Shown: positions 33,171 to 46,758 of the stretch, in pieces
Numbering within the stretch: position 1 is the first letter of the stretch
How the letters are laid out: every line of letters starts with the position of its first letter
From: Trichobilharzia regenti
Taxonomy: Eukaryota > Platyhelminthes > Trematoda > Strigeidida > Schistosomatidae
Direction of reading: 5' to 3'
DNA length: 64,000 bases
Assembly (NCBI GenBank): GCA_944472135.2
Contig: OX235265.1
Coordinates: forward strand, 56,865,112 to 56,929,111
The notes under the pieces: model-generated
The model's database searches: none
Seen by the model: only the letters and a program-made list of their open reading frames with translations
Told to the model about the DNA's origin: nothing
Made by a program: the position numbers and the translations under genes

Positions 33171-33591
33171 CTCAGACTGTAAATTTTAGGGATTTCAAAA
33201 GTGGTGCCAATCTTCTGTTACCTGACTCAAGTCTACGAATTTTTCACTGCTGAGATCATGAATTCGCACCATACAGTCTTACTCTATCTTCAGTTATAAT
33301 TTCACGTAATTATTATACTTATCTTCCGGTAGTAGTTTCATCCATTAATGTATGTAGGGATATCATTCTACGTAACACTAATTTCTGTAATAGTCTTCTC
33401 AGGAACATTTTGCCTAGAAAAGTATGTCTTTTTATTGCAGGTGATTTTTCAGTCGGCTTAGCTATAATATTAGATCAAAATGAATGTCCTATTATTTTTC
33501 ACTTTAAGGTGTTTAGGTGTGGAAAGGTACTTTACTTAAATCAGTAACAGATTTTGGCTATTGTCTAGATTAGGAAGTAGTTCACACAAGT

Positions 33592-34190
33592 ATCCCTTTG
33601 GTCTCATACTATTTTTACTGTCAAGATTTTAAATCTTTTCTTTACATGAATGAATCATTGGAAAAATCAATGGTGGTATGACACTGAGATGGGATCCAAA
33701 ACTGAATTCTAACGAATGTGCAGGTTAAAATGACACTAAAAATAGAATCGCTATTTAGTTTTATTCATCCTTAAAGAGTTCTCGTACTAATATCTTTTGA
33801 TTACAGCTTGATTCCACACGGTATTTTTGGTACAAATATGGAATTTTCAGCATGTGATAAAGGTAGCCTAATTTTGCAGGCTGACCATTGATATCGGGTG
33901 TACTTTACTCCTTCCTTACTGACTGATCAAGACTTTATAAAATCAGATCACTAAAAATGCAGTGAAGTAGAGCTGGGATGGTCACTGATAGAAAGAACTT
34001 CATCCTAGTTCCAACAGATAAACATGATACTTGAATGACATGATTATCATTATCTCAAAACTGACATCTTCTGGCATTCCTCATACCTAAGTATTGAAAA
34101 AAGAAACTCAAAAGTTGGTATAGGCAACATACTGACTATCAATAAGTAAATCACATATATGAAAAATCAATATGTAGAATGAATTTTCTG
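33592..34190 (-). repeat. R600 segment, copy 3 (right arm)
   Basis: Mirror of 22590-23204 with a few substitutions (for example ACATGAATG here against the complement of CATTCAGGT in the left arm). Confidence 0.8.
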
Positions 34191-35289
34191 CATTTAGTGA
34201 GATGCGATAGCCCAAAATATATTATATGTTATTCTGCTCAATTATTCCTTTTGTTATTCTTAATTTCTCTAGTTTGTTAATATTTAAACTTCGACTTGTT
34301 CTGCCTTACCTGACTCAAACATTTTCCTTTTCGGTCTTTATATAGTTGTTTATATTTATTGTTAACAGTTGTCTGCTTTTATGTACTAAGGTGCAACATT
34401 CAAATGATTGAAAGCTTCATTCATTAAATTGATCGGAAATTGATGAAATAATAGTGAAAGTATAGAGCCTGGACATTTCATTATTCAGTAGGCTTGATAG
34501 AAAACATCTAAGGCATTTTGTTTTGATTTATTCATCATAGAAGGTGATAATAGTAATAATGTACGACAAAGAAATTGTTCAAATTCATTTTAAACTATTA
34601 GTGGATATATCCATTCAAATACATTTTCATTCTAATGGTAAAAATTTTAAAGTGGTTTATTGAAGCCTCTATGATTCATATAGTGAGGAGTAATTTACCA
34701 AAAGTGGTAATAACAACCTTAAAGTGGTCTAAGTGAGACTGAATTTATGCATTATCAATTTATCCATTCGAAATAGCCATATTTTAAACATTTATCCTGC
34801 AGTTATCAACACACAAGACTTTAATAGGACGAAATGCGCATCCTGGAGTCCACTGCTAGTCACCATCCACCAATTAACACAAGACATTAAATTTATTTAA
34901 TTTTGTTCGTTTGCCTTATTTCTCAACCAAAAATTCTTTGAATGAATATCTAAGTATAAATGCTTTTGATGACACAAACAACATTCAGAATTATTCAAGG
35001 TTATCATGTAAAACGTGGTTGGATCTGCAAGAGCTATGCTCATTTAAACTAAATAATTGGTGGTGTGGTGTATGCTACTGACAATAACTTATAAGTAGTA
35101 AATAGTGTGTGATGTCTCCTTTAAGAATCTTGAATAGCAGAGAAATATATTAAGTGACAAAGAGGAGGAATGGAGGTCCTTGTGAAACAATATAGTAAGC
35201 ATGAAAGGAAGACAAACGAAGGAAAATACGAATAATACTTGTAAAAAGAAGTTACAGTGTAAGATTTTTGTACTTTGACTGATAACAGA
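34191..35289. other. Arm sequence, mirror of about 21490-22590
   Basis: No gene recognised. The hammerhead 3' arm of the second SINE type is on the plus strand at 34815-34875 (TAGGACGAAATGCGCATCCT). The frame 35121-35357 mirrors 21423-21659 and is SINE-derived at its start. Confidence 0.5.
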
Positions 35290-35435
35290 GTGGCTTCATT
35301 CGTAGAACCACTGAAAACCAGAGTGTACGGAACTGTTGTTTTATCGTTGTCTGGCACTCCTCAGTACTATGCACCCATAATTCTACGAGGGATTCATCCA
35401 GGACGATGAGCTCGTATAGCATTCAGTTACTGGGA
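35290..35435 (-). repeat. Degenerate Sm-alpha-like SINE (right arm)
   Basis: Mirror of 21345-21490. Confidence 0.5.
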
Positions 35436-35565
35436 CGGAATTCAATAGCCTATCATTTATGACTTCTGCTAATTGTACTGCCAAATATCAATGTATTCTG
35501 CCGTCACAGTGGTAGTTGTCATATGATCCCCCTTATGCATAAATACTTTCAATTGAATAGTTTTA

Positions 35566-36090
35566 TTAACATAACATAACATAAGCTTTATTCCAAATCA
35601 GTATTTGTGATACAGAATGGAATTCTCAGCATTTTTACTACAATATTGCATCCAGTTTTTACATTAACAATAAATAAAGTTCTACATAGATTAAAGTTTT
35701 CTCAACAACATATTAGTATGTCGGTAGCAAAGCCAAAATTAAAGTGTTTGAAGGTGTTAGAAAAGTAGATACTACTACCATATTTACTGGCGTAAGCGAT
35801 AGCAAAATGGTCAAGATATACAGAGTGTGAAAGAACGAACAAGAATGTTTTAAGTAGAGTTTGCAAGGAAGAGAGAAACAAAACGGCACATAACAAAAAT
35901 AAATACAGAATGAAGAGCGAGAAAACGTTGTACCTATAAATGATGTGAGTTGGAAAGACGAGATCTATTGGTTCTACTGACTATTTAATAAGTTAAAGGT
36001 TTCATGCCTGATGCATTCTTTATCGCACAGAACACGGGCTAGGTAGGGTATGGATGAGTTTTTGTACTTACTAGTGCGGGCATATAGTTT
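35566..36090 (-). pseudogene. 3' end of CR1/Jockey-like LINE (right arm)
   Basis: Mirror of 20690-21215, with the CATAACATAACATAA tail at 35569-35584. The substitution CGCG/TGCG near 36079 distinguishes the arms. Confidence 0.45.
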
Positions 36091-37488
36091 CCTATAAGAC
36101 TTGTTTTATACATGAACATATATAAGAGGTAAATTTAGTCTGAATAGCTTTGAAAGACAAACATTAACTTCTCTTCTATGAGTTCTGCTACAATGAAATG
36201 TTTGGTGTTTTTTGAGTCATAGACAATTTGTGTGTAACTTAACTTTCCAGTAGAATATTCGTAAATGAGTGAAAATACATTTTACATCAGAATTCATAAC
36301 TGTGAGGCATAAGCGATCAATAAACTTATCAAATGAATAAACGGTAATAACTAACGAATCATGAATTCTCATTCAAGGTTATTTGTTTCGTATGATTGAC
36401 GCCGGACAAAACAACAAGGCCAAATGAAAAAGCAAAAAAATGCAGTACACCCTGTATACTGAAATCAATGGTTTTTATTAGGAAATAAAATTACAATGGT
36501 ATTGGTAGATGGGTTGATATTCATAAATTTTAACTTTAGTGAATGTAACTAAATGGCTATAGACAAGTAAGGCGTAAAGCCATACCTGTTTGAACAAACT
36601 TATTCTCATGTTTTAGATGAATAAGTACGCAAATGTGCATCAATTCACGCAACCACATATTGTATAATCAAACAAAATAGAAGATAAAATTAATGCAATG
36701 ACACTACGAATGACAAGCTTTAATTTGAGAGAAGACATGAAAATGAAGTGAATATTAGTGAATACATTCAGAATTTAGAACAGAGTAAGTGCACTTGAGC
36801 TACTGCAAAAAACTTCAAGCTAAGTAGCTACAGTTTGCCAACCATCGACTTCCAACACTGTTAGAATACTATCTACTCATTTCCATATAACTCAGACATT
36901 TTGACACAGAAATGTATGCTTTGGTTCCAAGTTGAGATTAGATTCAAATCACCTTATACAACTGTGATTTGTATCCAAAATAACAGTACTGACGCAGTCG
37001 AACTAGTTATATCATTCATCATAAATATGATTCCGCTTTGCAACTATTTGAGGTTTGTTTAATTGATTAGGTTTTGTTGTAGATTTCGTCACAAACTGAA
37101 ATCAGTTAGAGAATCAATGAAAATCACAAAACGATGGACAACTGGGTTGTTGTGGTGACAGACTATTCATCAGAGATTATCCATAATTCGACCAGAGGTC
37201 AATCTTAGGAGCTTCGTATTGCTTATCGAACATTTTTACCATCCAGCCATTGGACTAGAGCTCAGTCACCCGTGTGTTTCATTTTCCAACAGCTGTTAGT
37301 ACAGATATAAGAAATTCGAATTGAGAGTAATAAATTTCCTATAAACTAAACAACTGAATACTAAATTTTAGCTATGATATGTGATTAACGTAGAGGACAC
37401 TATTATTCATTGAAGTCATTTAAATTGTAGCTGTTTTTAAACACATAATTTGTTTTCAAGTATTAGTTTCTGGGGATTCGATTGACTC
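36091..37488. other. Arm sequence with the empty PLE site and SINE remnant
   Basis: Mirror of 17841-20689 without the PLE. The single octamer TGAGGTTT near 37050-37057 marks the unoccupied target. The degenerate SINE lies at about 37070-37268 (minus). Confidence 0.7.
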
Positions 37489-37679
37489 GTTTCAGGATTT
37501 CATCATCAGCTGATATCTGTTAGAGAACCATTAGATAACCTGGAAGTACTGGACAGCTGTTTCGTCCTAGTTTGGTATTCTTCATCGGTGCGCATCCACC
37601 GGGATTCAAAACCCAGGACCTTCTGGTTACAAGGTGAGTTCGTATACCATTAAGCCGCTGAGACCCGATCCAATTGCGC
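37489..37679 (-). repeat. Sm-alpha-like SINE with decayed hammerhead (right arm)
   Basis: Mirror of 17650-17840. It carries the same core damage, so the lesion predates the inverted duplication. Confidence 0.7.
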
Positions 37680-38961
37680 ATGAACTCCGACTTCTGCAAA
37701 TTCACGACATAGCGTGACCACTAGCCAATGTCTTCGGCTAGTATTTGTCCTCACGCCCAACTAAGTTTGTTTTTTATTCAGAGATTAAGACTGTTCTGTC
37801 AATGATGCTGTCTAGAATTTCTCCATCTAATCACGAAAACTATCTTATGCCTTTGAGTAATATTATCTAAAATCTAATACTTAAGGTTCTAATTTATGTG
37901 CAAAATACGCCTCATAAAGTTACTCTTTTGATATCCCTGTGTTCTTCAAAATTATGAGTCGTGACCTGTTAATCATAGCCTAAGACTTCAGAAAATAAAT
38001 ATAAATATACCAAGCTGTCATCTACATCTACTATAAACTTAGAAATAACATGATTTTTCCTTTTAAACTGATATAAATTCATTGATTTCTTGTAGTCATA
38101 AAGACGGAAATGTGTCACAGATAGAAAAACACATGGAAAATGAAATAATGTTCCGTTAGATAGCAAGTGACCACAAATCTCTTGTGGTGAGGACAAAAGT
38201 TAACCTCTATGGGTGTAATGGACAAATTGTTTGGAAAATCCCTCCTGGATGATCCATTAATAATGTGTATTACTATTTAGAGGTTTCAACTAACTTCGTT
38301 CCCCCCCCCCTAGATTGTATCATTAAAACCATCTTAAAAACCATATATATACGATTGTACAGCTTGATGATAAATTCGTTGAAAAGAGTCTCTTCGCTGA
38401 ATCACTTGTTTTGATTGAATAGATTCTCTAAAATATTGAAGAATATTCATCTTTTCCCTGTTTTGGGGACGTTTCATGATAGCGCCTGCCTCAGTGACGT
38501 TGTGTTGGCTGTACAGCAGAACGTAGAGATCGGTTTCTTGTGTTCAGACCACAACCGAATAAATTTGGTCGTTACAATGGGATTTAAAACCCACCAGACT
38601 ACTGAAATCAATACTGAATTTCAATGATGATGAGAATATCTAAGCTATTCATGGGTTCGTAGACTATTGTTAAATATTATGGTGATGACCGAAAGCGGAA
38701 TACAAATCTTAATCGGCAATATTTTTACCAGCGGCCTTCAATTAGCAGCCTCAGACCATTGGACTTCAATTCAACGGCTGAGTGGTAACCCAGTCAGATC
38801 TCAGTTTGATAGTTTTAAGCTAAACTCCTAGTAGTCATATTAATGTATGTGTAGTAGTCATCACAAAAGAATCTCGTACTGTGGAATAAATAGATGCTTA
38901 ATGTTCCTTGATTTTTGCTTGTTCTTTAAATGACTTTTTGTCATGTGAAGAGTTTACCCTC
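37680..38961. other. Arm sequence with shared retroelement tail, no gene
   Basis: Mirror of 16360-17649. The tail is on the plus strand at about 38341-38405 (CCATATATATACGATTG, then AAAAGAGTCTCTTCGC). Confidence 0.5.
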
Positions 38962-40167
38962 AAAAGGCTTGAATTTTACGATATTAACATGGGTAATACA
39001 AACAGTGGTTGTTGACTGCAATTTGCATATAAATGACCCACATGAGTCTTTCTAGATATTGGGCTGATTTCTTGTAAGTGACTTCAAAGATCACTTTATT
39101 AGGTTTTCTATCTATTGCTAAACCATTCGAATACTTTGGGATACTTGTGCTTAACCCCTAATCGTATTTACACGAGTAATATATATATATATAGACATCT
39201 TTGGATACTCTAAGGCTAGTTAACTTTAATACAAAATACTTTATAAACGTCAACATTCAAATACAGATGTTACTGTCAAAACTAGAAAATTTTCGGAGCT
39301 AACAACTGTTTTGAAAACAGCTGTTTGCTCAGGAAATTTTTTCTTCAGATATTATTGTACATGTTTTAAAGTGAAGTCATTCAGCTATCAATATTCTGAC
39401 AGGAAACATTTTTTTACCTATCGCATGGACCAGTCTATTTATTCTGAGGGTGTAAATCTAAAGTAACCAATATAGTTATCCCAGATTCTGTTTGATGACA
39501 AGATAGGGTCACACACAAAAGTACTTTTCAAGGTTGTCTAGCTTTCTGCATGTGCGTTGATATTACAAAAATTCACGAATTTAACCTATGATGAATAATA
39601 TAATTTCACTGGAAACTGAATGGATGTGACTGACAAATTTCAAATTCAGACTGCAGCTGAATAGAAATTGAATTGATTTCATTACCATGTTCATCATAGA
39701 TCAACAACTGTTAGAGTGCAAAAATGAATAGTTGCCTGCCCTGACTTGCAACTCTTCAGCAATGCGAAGATAATGCGTAAAGTCTGTCCCTACGGGGATT
39801 AAATTAGTCGCATGTGTCTTCAAAATTTTACTTATTCAAGATACAACATTATCAACAGTCAATGACGTCAGTGATTAACTGTTTTCACAGCTGAATTAGG
39901 TGACGTCACTGATTATAGATTTCCATGAAAGCTCCTGAAATCCCTGAAATACAAAATTAGTAACATCCTTAAGGGACAAGTGGTGGTGGAATGTTTGTTC
40001 CTAATCATACAGTGCGCTCTTTGAAAAGTAAACTTCTCAACAGCTATACTCATTATAATATGCTAACTGATACCTGTCTACTAGACTTTAAATGCGTAAA
40101 CCTGTTGCTAAAGTAGGATTTGAAAACACTTTCTTGCATATGACTAGTCTTGCAAAAGGCTTGAATT
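38962..40167. mobile_element. 1.18-kb insertion private to the right arm, 14-bp target duplication
   Basis: AAAAGGCTTGAATT occurs at 38962-38975 and again at 40154-40167. The interior (38976-40153) is absent from the left arm at this point. There are no terminal inverted repeats, poly(A) or coding frame. It includes a short TA run (39178-39194) and a very degenerate SINE remnant near 39680-39800. The element class is unknown. The duplication argues for an insertion by transposition or retrotransposition. Confidence 0.6.
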
Positions 40168-41142
40168 CTTCCAACAGCGGTGAACGTGGAAGAGACATAT
40201 GAAAGCTTTAATGCCATTTGATAAGAAGCAGAAAACCTAGATTGTTGGCTTTCCTGTGACGTCTTACAATCTCTTAACTGAGTAATCCCTTTAGCGCAGA
40301 AAATGAGCAGTGTGCATTAGAACTAATAAACTTTTACTTCTAAACAGTAATTAAAGACGGAAATAATGCTTTTGAAAATAGATATACAGCCATATTGAAA
40401 AACAAACCATTGTCATGAAATGAATGAAAAATTCCAGAGTGATGTGAATTAAGAACATATAAGTCAGAAAAGGAATCTGTTTTATTAATTTCTTCTGAAA
40501 TCTGTACAATTATTTAAGGTTTTATATAAAAAATGTTAACTGAGTTACTTAATTAATCCAGTCACCAACAGAAACACCACAGCCAGTCCCATTTCACGAG
40601 TAATGTCTCATACACTTTACATTTTTCAGTCACAACTTATTTTATCTTCACCCATCATAGTGACAAACAGTTACAGTTATAGTCACAAGTACACAGTGTA
40701 AACAAATCTCTCAGAATCTCATTCAAATCGCCATGTATTCCAATTCTACATAAATTGTTTACACAATTATTGTATATCCAATAGACAGACAGTGTTTACA
40801 TGATGTTCCCGTACAAAATGTCATAGAATTAGTGTAAAATGAACAGGAGACATTCACGATAGTTATCATTACAACGACTACCATCACTATCGTCATCATT
40901 ATGTTAACACTTGTTTATATTAGGCGTGAAGTGTAGTCGCTCAGACTTTATGAATATAATCAATTCTGTATATGATTCGAGAAATTCCTATATGATGTGA
41001 ATTAAGAACACATATATCAGCTAATAGATCTTTTTTCGTAACTTCTCTCCAAAGCTGTACATTTATTAAGTGGTTTATATTTACAACTTTAATTGAAAAC
41101 AAATAGCTAGAGATAACAGTCGGTTAATAACATAACTAAATC
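40168..41142. other. Arm sequence, mirror of 11117-12100
   Basis: No gene recognised. Confidence 0.4.
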
Positions 41143-42481
41143 CTGTAGCCAAATGGTTAGTCAAACTCTTACAGCCTCTTCATACCGACTTGGTGAAACA
41201 CACTGTATAGGATACTTTTGCATTTGTTGAAAGGATAAAAGATTTAAATGTTGGCAATAAATTCATGATATCATTTGATGTATCTTCCTTATTCACCAAT
41301 GTACCACTTATGGAAAAGAGTGGAATTTGTATTCGAAGAACTCAAAAGACGAAACATCGATGTTGGCATTCCTATATCTTTTATGAAGGAGCTTCTCTTG
41401 AAATGTACAATGAATGTCCACTTTTTATTTAATGAGGAACTATATAGACAAATCGACGGCGTGGCGATGGGGTCACCACTAGGACCCATTCTAGCCGACA
41501 TTTTCCTTGCGAAACTAGAAAATGGGCCTATGAAGGCTGTTATTTATGAATTCGAATTTTATTGTCGGTACATGGATGGTACTTTTTTGATTGTGAAAAA
41601 AGAGAAGGAAGCAAAGAGCATCCTGGATAAATTTAATAAGGTACAACCTGCAATAAATTTTACTATTGAGAAAGAAAAAAGACTATAGTATTTCATTTTT
41701 AGACGTCCTTATGACCAGAAAAGAGGATGGCACAATAAGAAGAAGTGTTTATAGAAAACCTACATCAACGGGTCAGTACACACATTTTCTCAGCTTTGTG
41801 CCCTTGAAATACAAATGCAATCTGATAAAGTGCTTGGTTCACAGAGCAAGAGCGATTTGCTTGGACGAATGTCTTGATGAGCAGATTAATAATATTAAAC
41901 GGTTGCTAAGTGAAAATGGTTATCCAGAAAAATTTATTGATAAGAATATGAATCTAAAATCAGGGCAGCCCAAGTTACCAACAGTTCCTGAAAGGGTCTT
42001 ACAAATGCAGCTCCTTGGGGAAAACATCAGCGAGATGCTAACACAGAGCCTTAGAAATGCGGTAAAAAGAGCATTCTCTGCTGCTGAAATACTCTGCATC
42101 TTTAAAACCACTCCTCTTCTGCGTTCGGGAGTAAAAGAAAAACTGCCTGATTTCGCCTCTTCCATGTGTAGCTACCAATTTAACTGCTCTTGTGGAGCCA
42201 GTTACATAGGCCGTAAAAATTAGGCATGTTTCTCGTCGAATTTCCGAACATCACCCTACGTGGTTAAGCAAAAGACAAACAAAATCTATTCGCGGCGCTA
42301 TTCTGTCTCATCTTGTGGAGAGAGAACACAAGATTGACGTTAAACATGCTTTCAGGGTCATTTACCGCATACCTTAGAATCTCAATTTCGCCTTAAGAGT
42401 TCGACTACTAAATATTGCTGAGGCTGTGGGGATCCATAATAGCAAGCCTAATTTATGCATCCAAAAGAAGTTAGTTCAGAC
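41143..42481 (+). pseudogene. Penelope-like element P2 (right arm), interrupted by the LTR array
   Basis: Frames 41275-41688 and 41666-42223 carry QIDGVAMGSPLGP, the inactive YCRYMDG, SVYRKPT and CSCGASYIGR. One frameshift fewer than the left copy is seen in the middle (PERVLQMQLLGEN reads through). The last ~40 bases of the element (reading TLSLPWL) resume at 50150, after the array. Confidence 0.8.
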
Positions 42482-42949
42482 TGTTATATCTGTGGGGATT
42501 GAATGAAGACGTTTTCACCTTATTCTGTCTGCGCCTGAACTTATATGTCTATCTGCTCGTCGTACCTTCCGACTTAGTAAAGCACGCAAATATCAAAAGA
42601 CAAAGGCTGGACTGTGACTGTGTATTGAAGTGCAACAACGATAAAGAAAGCCATGGTATTTATACATTTTACAACAATATGGACAGCTAACAGCATTTGA
42701 AATAATTGACCTTAATAGCCAATAACAAAGTGTGTGAGAAATCATAATATGCCATATGTGCGACATTGACAGTCAGTAACAAAATGTGTGGGAATGATAT
42801 ACCATATATACAAAATTAGCAGTCACTACCAAAATGCGTGAGAATGATAATATACAAAACTAGCAGTCACTACCAAAATGCGTGAGAATGATAACATACC
42901 ATAAATGCAAGTTTAAACAGTCAATACCAAAATATGTGGGATCCTATCA
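42482..42949 (-). repeat. Array LTR 1 (terminal 3' LTR, short form)
   Basis: 468 bp. Ends (minus strand) CCCCACAGATATAACA directly at the target duplication. It lacks the 43-bp primer-site unit carried by the other five LTRs. Confidence 0.9.
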
Positions 42950-43878
42950 CCTGCCCCCGTAAAGAGTGTAGGACTTGCTTTTTGGATCTATTTGAAAAGG
43001 TTTCGGAGCTCTTCTTTGTCGAGTTGACCTTTGCGTGGTACTGGATAGAGCGTGATCTGTGTGTCTGCCACATAACTGTCCTTTTTCATTCGTACGATAA
43101 TGCAGCAAGAATTTATCCAAAAATTTTTCTGTTGTTCCCTCCCCCTTCGCTTTTCCATAAGCACGCTTAAAGGTGTCGACGAAACGTTCAGTAATAGTTG
43201 ACGTAGGAGGGACACTGTTGCAGTTGATGTGGCAGAATGCATAGGAAATATCTCTGGCCATTTGGAAAACGCGTCGACACATATTAAGAAATGCATACTA
43301 TTGAACGGTCCAGCGAAGTCAACATGAACACGGGACCATGGTTTGTCCGGTCGTGGCCAGGAACATAGTTCTGTCTTGCGTGGACACTTTGATGCTTGAG
43401 CACATTTACTACACTTGCGAACGAGGTCTTCGATATGGTCATCGATGTTGGGCCAGTAAACATAACTGCGAGCGATCGCCTTCATTCTCCCAACACCAGG
43501 ATGTGATATATGAAGCTGCCGAAGCACATGGTCACGAAGATTAGCTGGAACGACAACACGATCAGCAAACATTATGCATCCATTAACGATGGATAGGGAT
43601 TTGCGTCGCTGGTAAAACTGTTTTAAAACATTTGAATGAACATGTGGAGGCCAGCCAAATCGGATGAACTTTGATACTTGCTGTAAAACTGGATCACGCA
43701 GTGTGTGTCTGGCAACCTCAACTGCAGTCACCGGAAGATCGTCCAGAGAGATAGACATTATAATTGGGTTGTAATTTACACAGTCAAAAATGTTATATAG
43801 TTGCGCTGAACAGAATAAAAACTGTCGTCGTTTGCTTGCTATAACTGCAATGAATTAAGGTAAATCCACGTCGCCAAT
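42950..43878 (-). pseudogene. Array interior 1: integrase fragment
   Basis: 929 bp. The minus frame 42988-43758 has the HHCC domain and HVDFAGP. The frame 42947-43282 overlaps it after the internal deletion (RFVDTFKRAY, RQRRAPKPF). Variants SATSTATV and LMEKRR are shared with interiors 2 and 3. Confidence 0.85.
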
Positions 43879-44389
43879 TGTTATAACTGCACTGAATTAA
43901 GGTAAACCCCGTCGCCAATTTGTTATAACTGTGGGGTATTGAATGAAGACGTTTTCACCTTATTCTGTCTGCGCCTGAACTTATATGTCTATCTGCTCGT
44001 CGTACCTTCCGACTTAGTAAAGCACGCAAATATCAAAAGACAAAGGCTGGACTGTGACTGTGTATTGAAGTGCAACAACGATAAAGAAAGCCATGGTATT
44101 TATACATTTTACAACAATATGGACAGCTAACAGCATTTGAAATAATTGACCTTAATAGCCAATAACAAAGTGTGTGAGAAATCATAATATGCCATATGTG
44201 CGACATTGACAGTCAGTAACAAAATGTGTGGGAATGATATACCATATATACAAAATTAGCAGTCACTACCAAAATGCGTGAGAATGATAATATACAAAAC
44301 TAGCAGTCACTACCAAAATGCGTGAGAATGATAACATACCATAAATGCAAGTTTAAACAGTCAATACCAAAATATGTGGGATCCTATCA
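43879..44389 (-). repeat. Array LTR 2 (long form, 511 bp)
   Basis: Contains the extra unit with CCCCGTCGCCAATT (plus strand) between two TGTTATAACTG ends. Confidence 0.9.
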
Positions 44390-45318
44390 CCTGCCCCCGT
44401 AAAGAGTGTAGGACTTGCTTTTTGGATCTATTTGAAAAGGTTTCGGAGCTCTTCTTTGTCGAGTTGACCTTTGCGTGGTACTGGATAGAGCGTGATCTGT
44501 GTGTCTGCCACATAACTGTCCTTTTTCATTCGTACGATAATGCAGCAAGAATTTATCCAAAAATTTTTCTGTTGTTCCCTCCCCCTTCGCTTTTCCATAA
44601 GCACGCTTAAAGGTGTCGACGAAACGTTCAGTAATAGTTGACGTAGGAGGGACACTGTTGCAGTTGATGTGGCAGAATGCATAGGAAATATCTCTGGCCA
44701 TTTGGAAAACGCGTCGACACATATTAAGAAATGCATACTATTGAACGGTCCAGCGAAGTCAACATGAACACGGGACCATGGTTTGTCCGGTCGTGGCCAG
44801 GAACATAGTTCTGTCTTGCGTGGACACTTTGATGCTTGAGCACATTTACTACACTTGCGAACGAGGTCTTCGATATGGTCATCGATGTTGGGCCAGTAAA
44901 CATAACTGCGAGCGATCGCCTTCATTCTCCCAACACCAGGATGTGATATATGAAGCTGCCGAAGCACATGGTCACGAAGATTAGCTGGAACGACAACACG
45001 ATCAGCAAACATTATGCATCCATTAACGATGGATAGGGATTTGCGTCGCTGGTAAAACTGTTTTAAAACATTTGAATGAACATGTGGAGGCCAGCCAAAT
45101 CGGATGAACTTTGATACTTGCTGTAAAACTGGATCACGCAGTGTGTGTCTGGCAACCTCAACTGCAGTCACCGGAAGATCGTCCAGAGAGATAGACATTA
45201 TAATTGGGTTGTAATTTACACAGTCAAAAATGTTATATAGTTGCGCTGAACAGAATAAAAACTGTCGTCGTTTGCTTGCTATAACTGCAATGAATTAAGG
45301 TAAATCCACGTCGCCAAT
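44390..45318 (-). pseudogene. Array interior 2: integrase fragment
   Basis: Translates identically to interior 1 in both frames. The catalytic second Asp and the Glu are deleted. Confidence 0.85.
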
Positions 45319-45829
45319 TGTTATAACTGCACTGAATTAAGGTAAACCCCGTCGCCAATTTGTTATAACTGTGGGGTATTGAATGAAGACGTTTTCACCT
45401 TATTCTGTCTGCGCCTGAACTTATATGTCTATCTGCTCGTCGTACCTTCCGACTTAGTAAAGCACGCAAATATCAAAAGACAAAGGCTGGACTGTGACTG
45501 TGTATTGAAGTGCAACAACGATAAAGAAAGCCATGGTATTTATACATTTTACAACAATATGGACAGCTAACAGCATTTGAAATAATTGACCTTAATAGCC
45601 AATAACAAAGTGTGTGAGAAATCATAATATGCCATATGTGCGACATTGACAGTCAGTAACAAAATGTGTGGGAATGATATACCATATATACAAAATTAGC
45701 AGTCACTACCAAAATGCGTGAGAATGATAATATACAAAACTAGCAGTCACTACCAAAATGCGTGAGAATGATAACATACCATAAATGCAAGTTTAAACAG
45801 TCAATACCAAAATATGTGGGATCCTATCA
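45319..45829 (-). repeat. Array LTR 3 (long form)
   Basis: Same as LTR 2. Confidence 0.9.
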
Positions 45830-46758
45830 CCTGCCCCCGTAAAGAGTGTAGGACTTGCTTTTTGGATCTATTTGAAAAGGTTTCGGAGCTCTTCTTTGTC
45901 GAGTTGACCTTTGCGTGGTACTGGATAGAGCGTGATCTGTGTGTCTGCCACATAACTGTCCTTTTTCATTCGTACGATAATGCAGCAAGAATTTATCCAA
46001 AAATTTTTCTGTTGTTCCCTCCCCCTTCGCTTTTCCATAAGCACGCTTAAAGGTGTCGACGAAACGTTCAGTAATAGTTGACGTAGGAGGGACACTGTTG
46101 CAGTTGATGTGGCAGAATGCATAGGAAATATCTCTGGCCATTTGGAAAACGCGTCGACACATATTAAGAAATGCATACTATTGAACGGTCCAGCGAAGTC
46201 AACATGAACACGGGACCATGGTTTGTCCGGTCGTGGCCAGGAACATAGTTCTGTCTTGCGTGGACACTTTGATGCTTGAGCACATTTACTACACTTGCGA
46301 ACGAGGTCTTCGATATGGTCATCGATGTTGGGCCAGTAAACATAACTGCGAGCGATCGCCTTCATTCTCCCAACACCAGGATGTGATATATGAAGCTGCC
46401 GAAGCACATGGTCACGAAGATTAGCTGGAACGACAACACGATCAGCAAACATTATGCATCCATTAACGATGGATAGGGATTTGCGTCGCTGGTAAAACTG
46501 TTTTAAAACATTTGAATGAACATGTGGAGGCCAGCCAAATCGGATGAACTTTGATACTTGCTGTAAAACTGGATCACGCAGTGTGTGTCTGGCAACCTCA
46601 ACTGCAGTCACCGGAAGATCGTCCAGAGAGATAGACATTATAATTGGGTTGTAATTTACACAGTCAAAAATGTTATATAGTTGCGCTGAACAGAATAAAA
46701 ACTGTCGTCGTTTGCTTGCTATAACTGCAATGAATTAAGGTAAATCCACGTCGCCAAT
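45830..46758 (-). pseudogene. Array interior 3: integrase fragment
   Basis: Translates identically to interiors 1 and 2. Confidence 0.85.
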
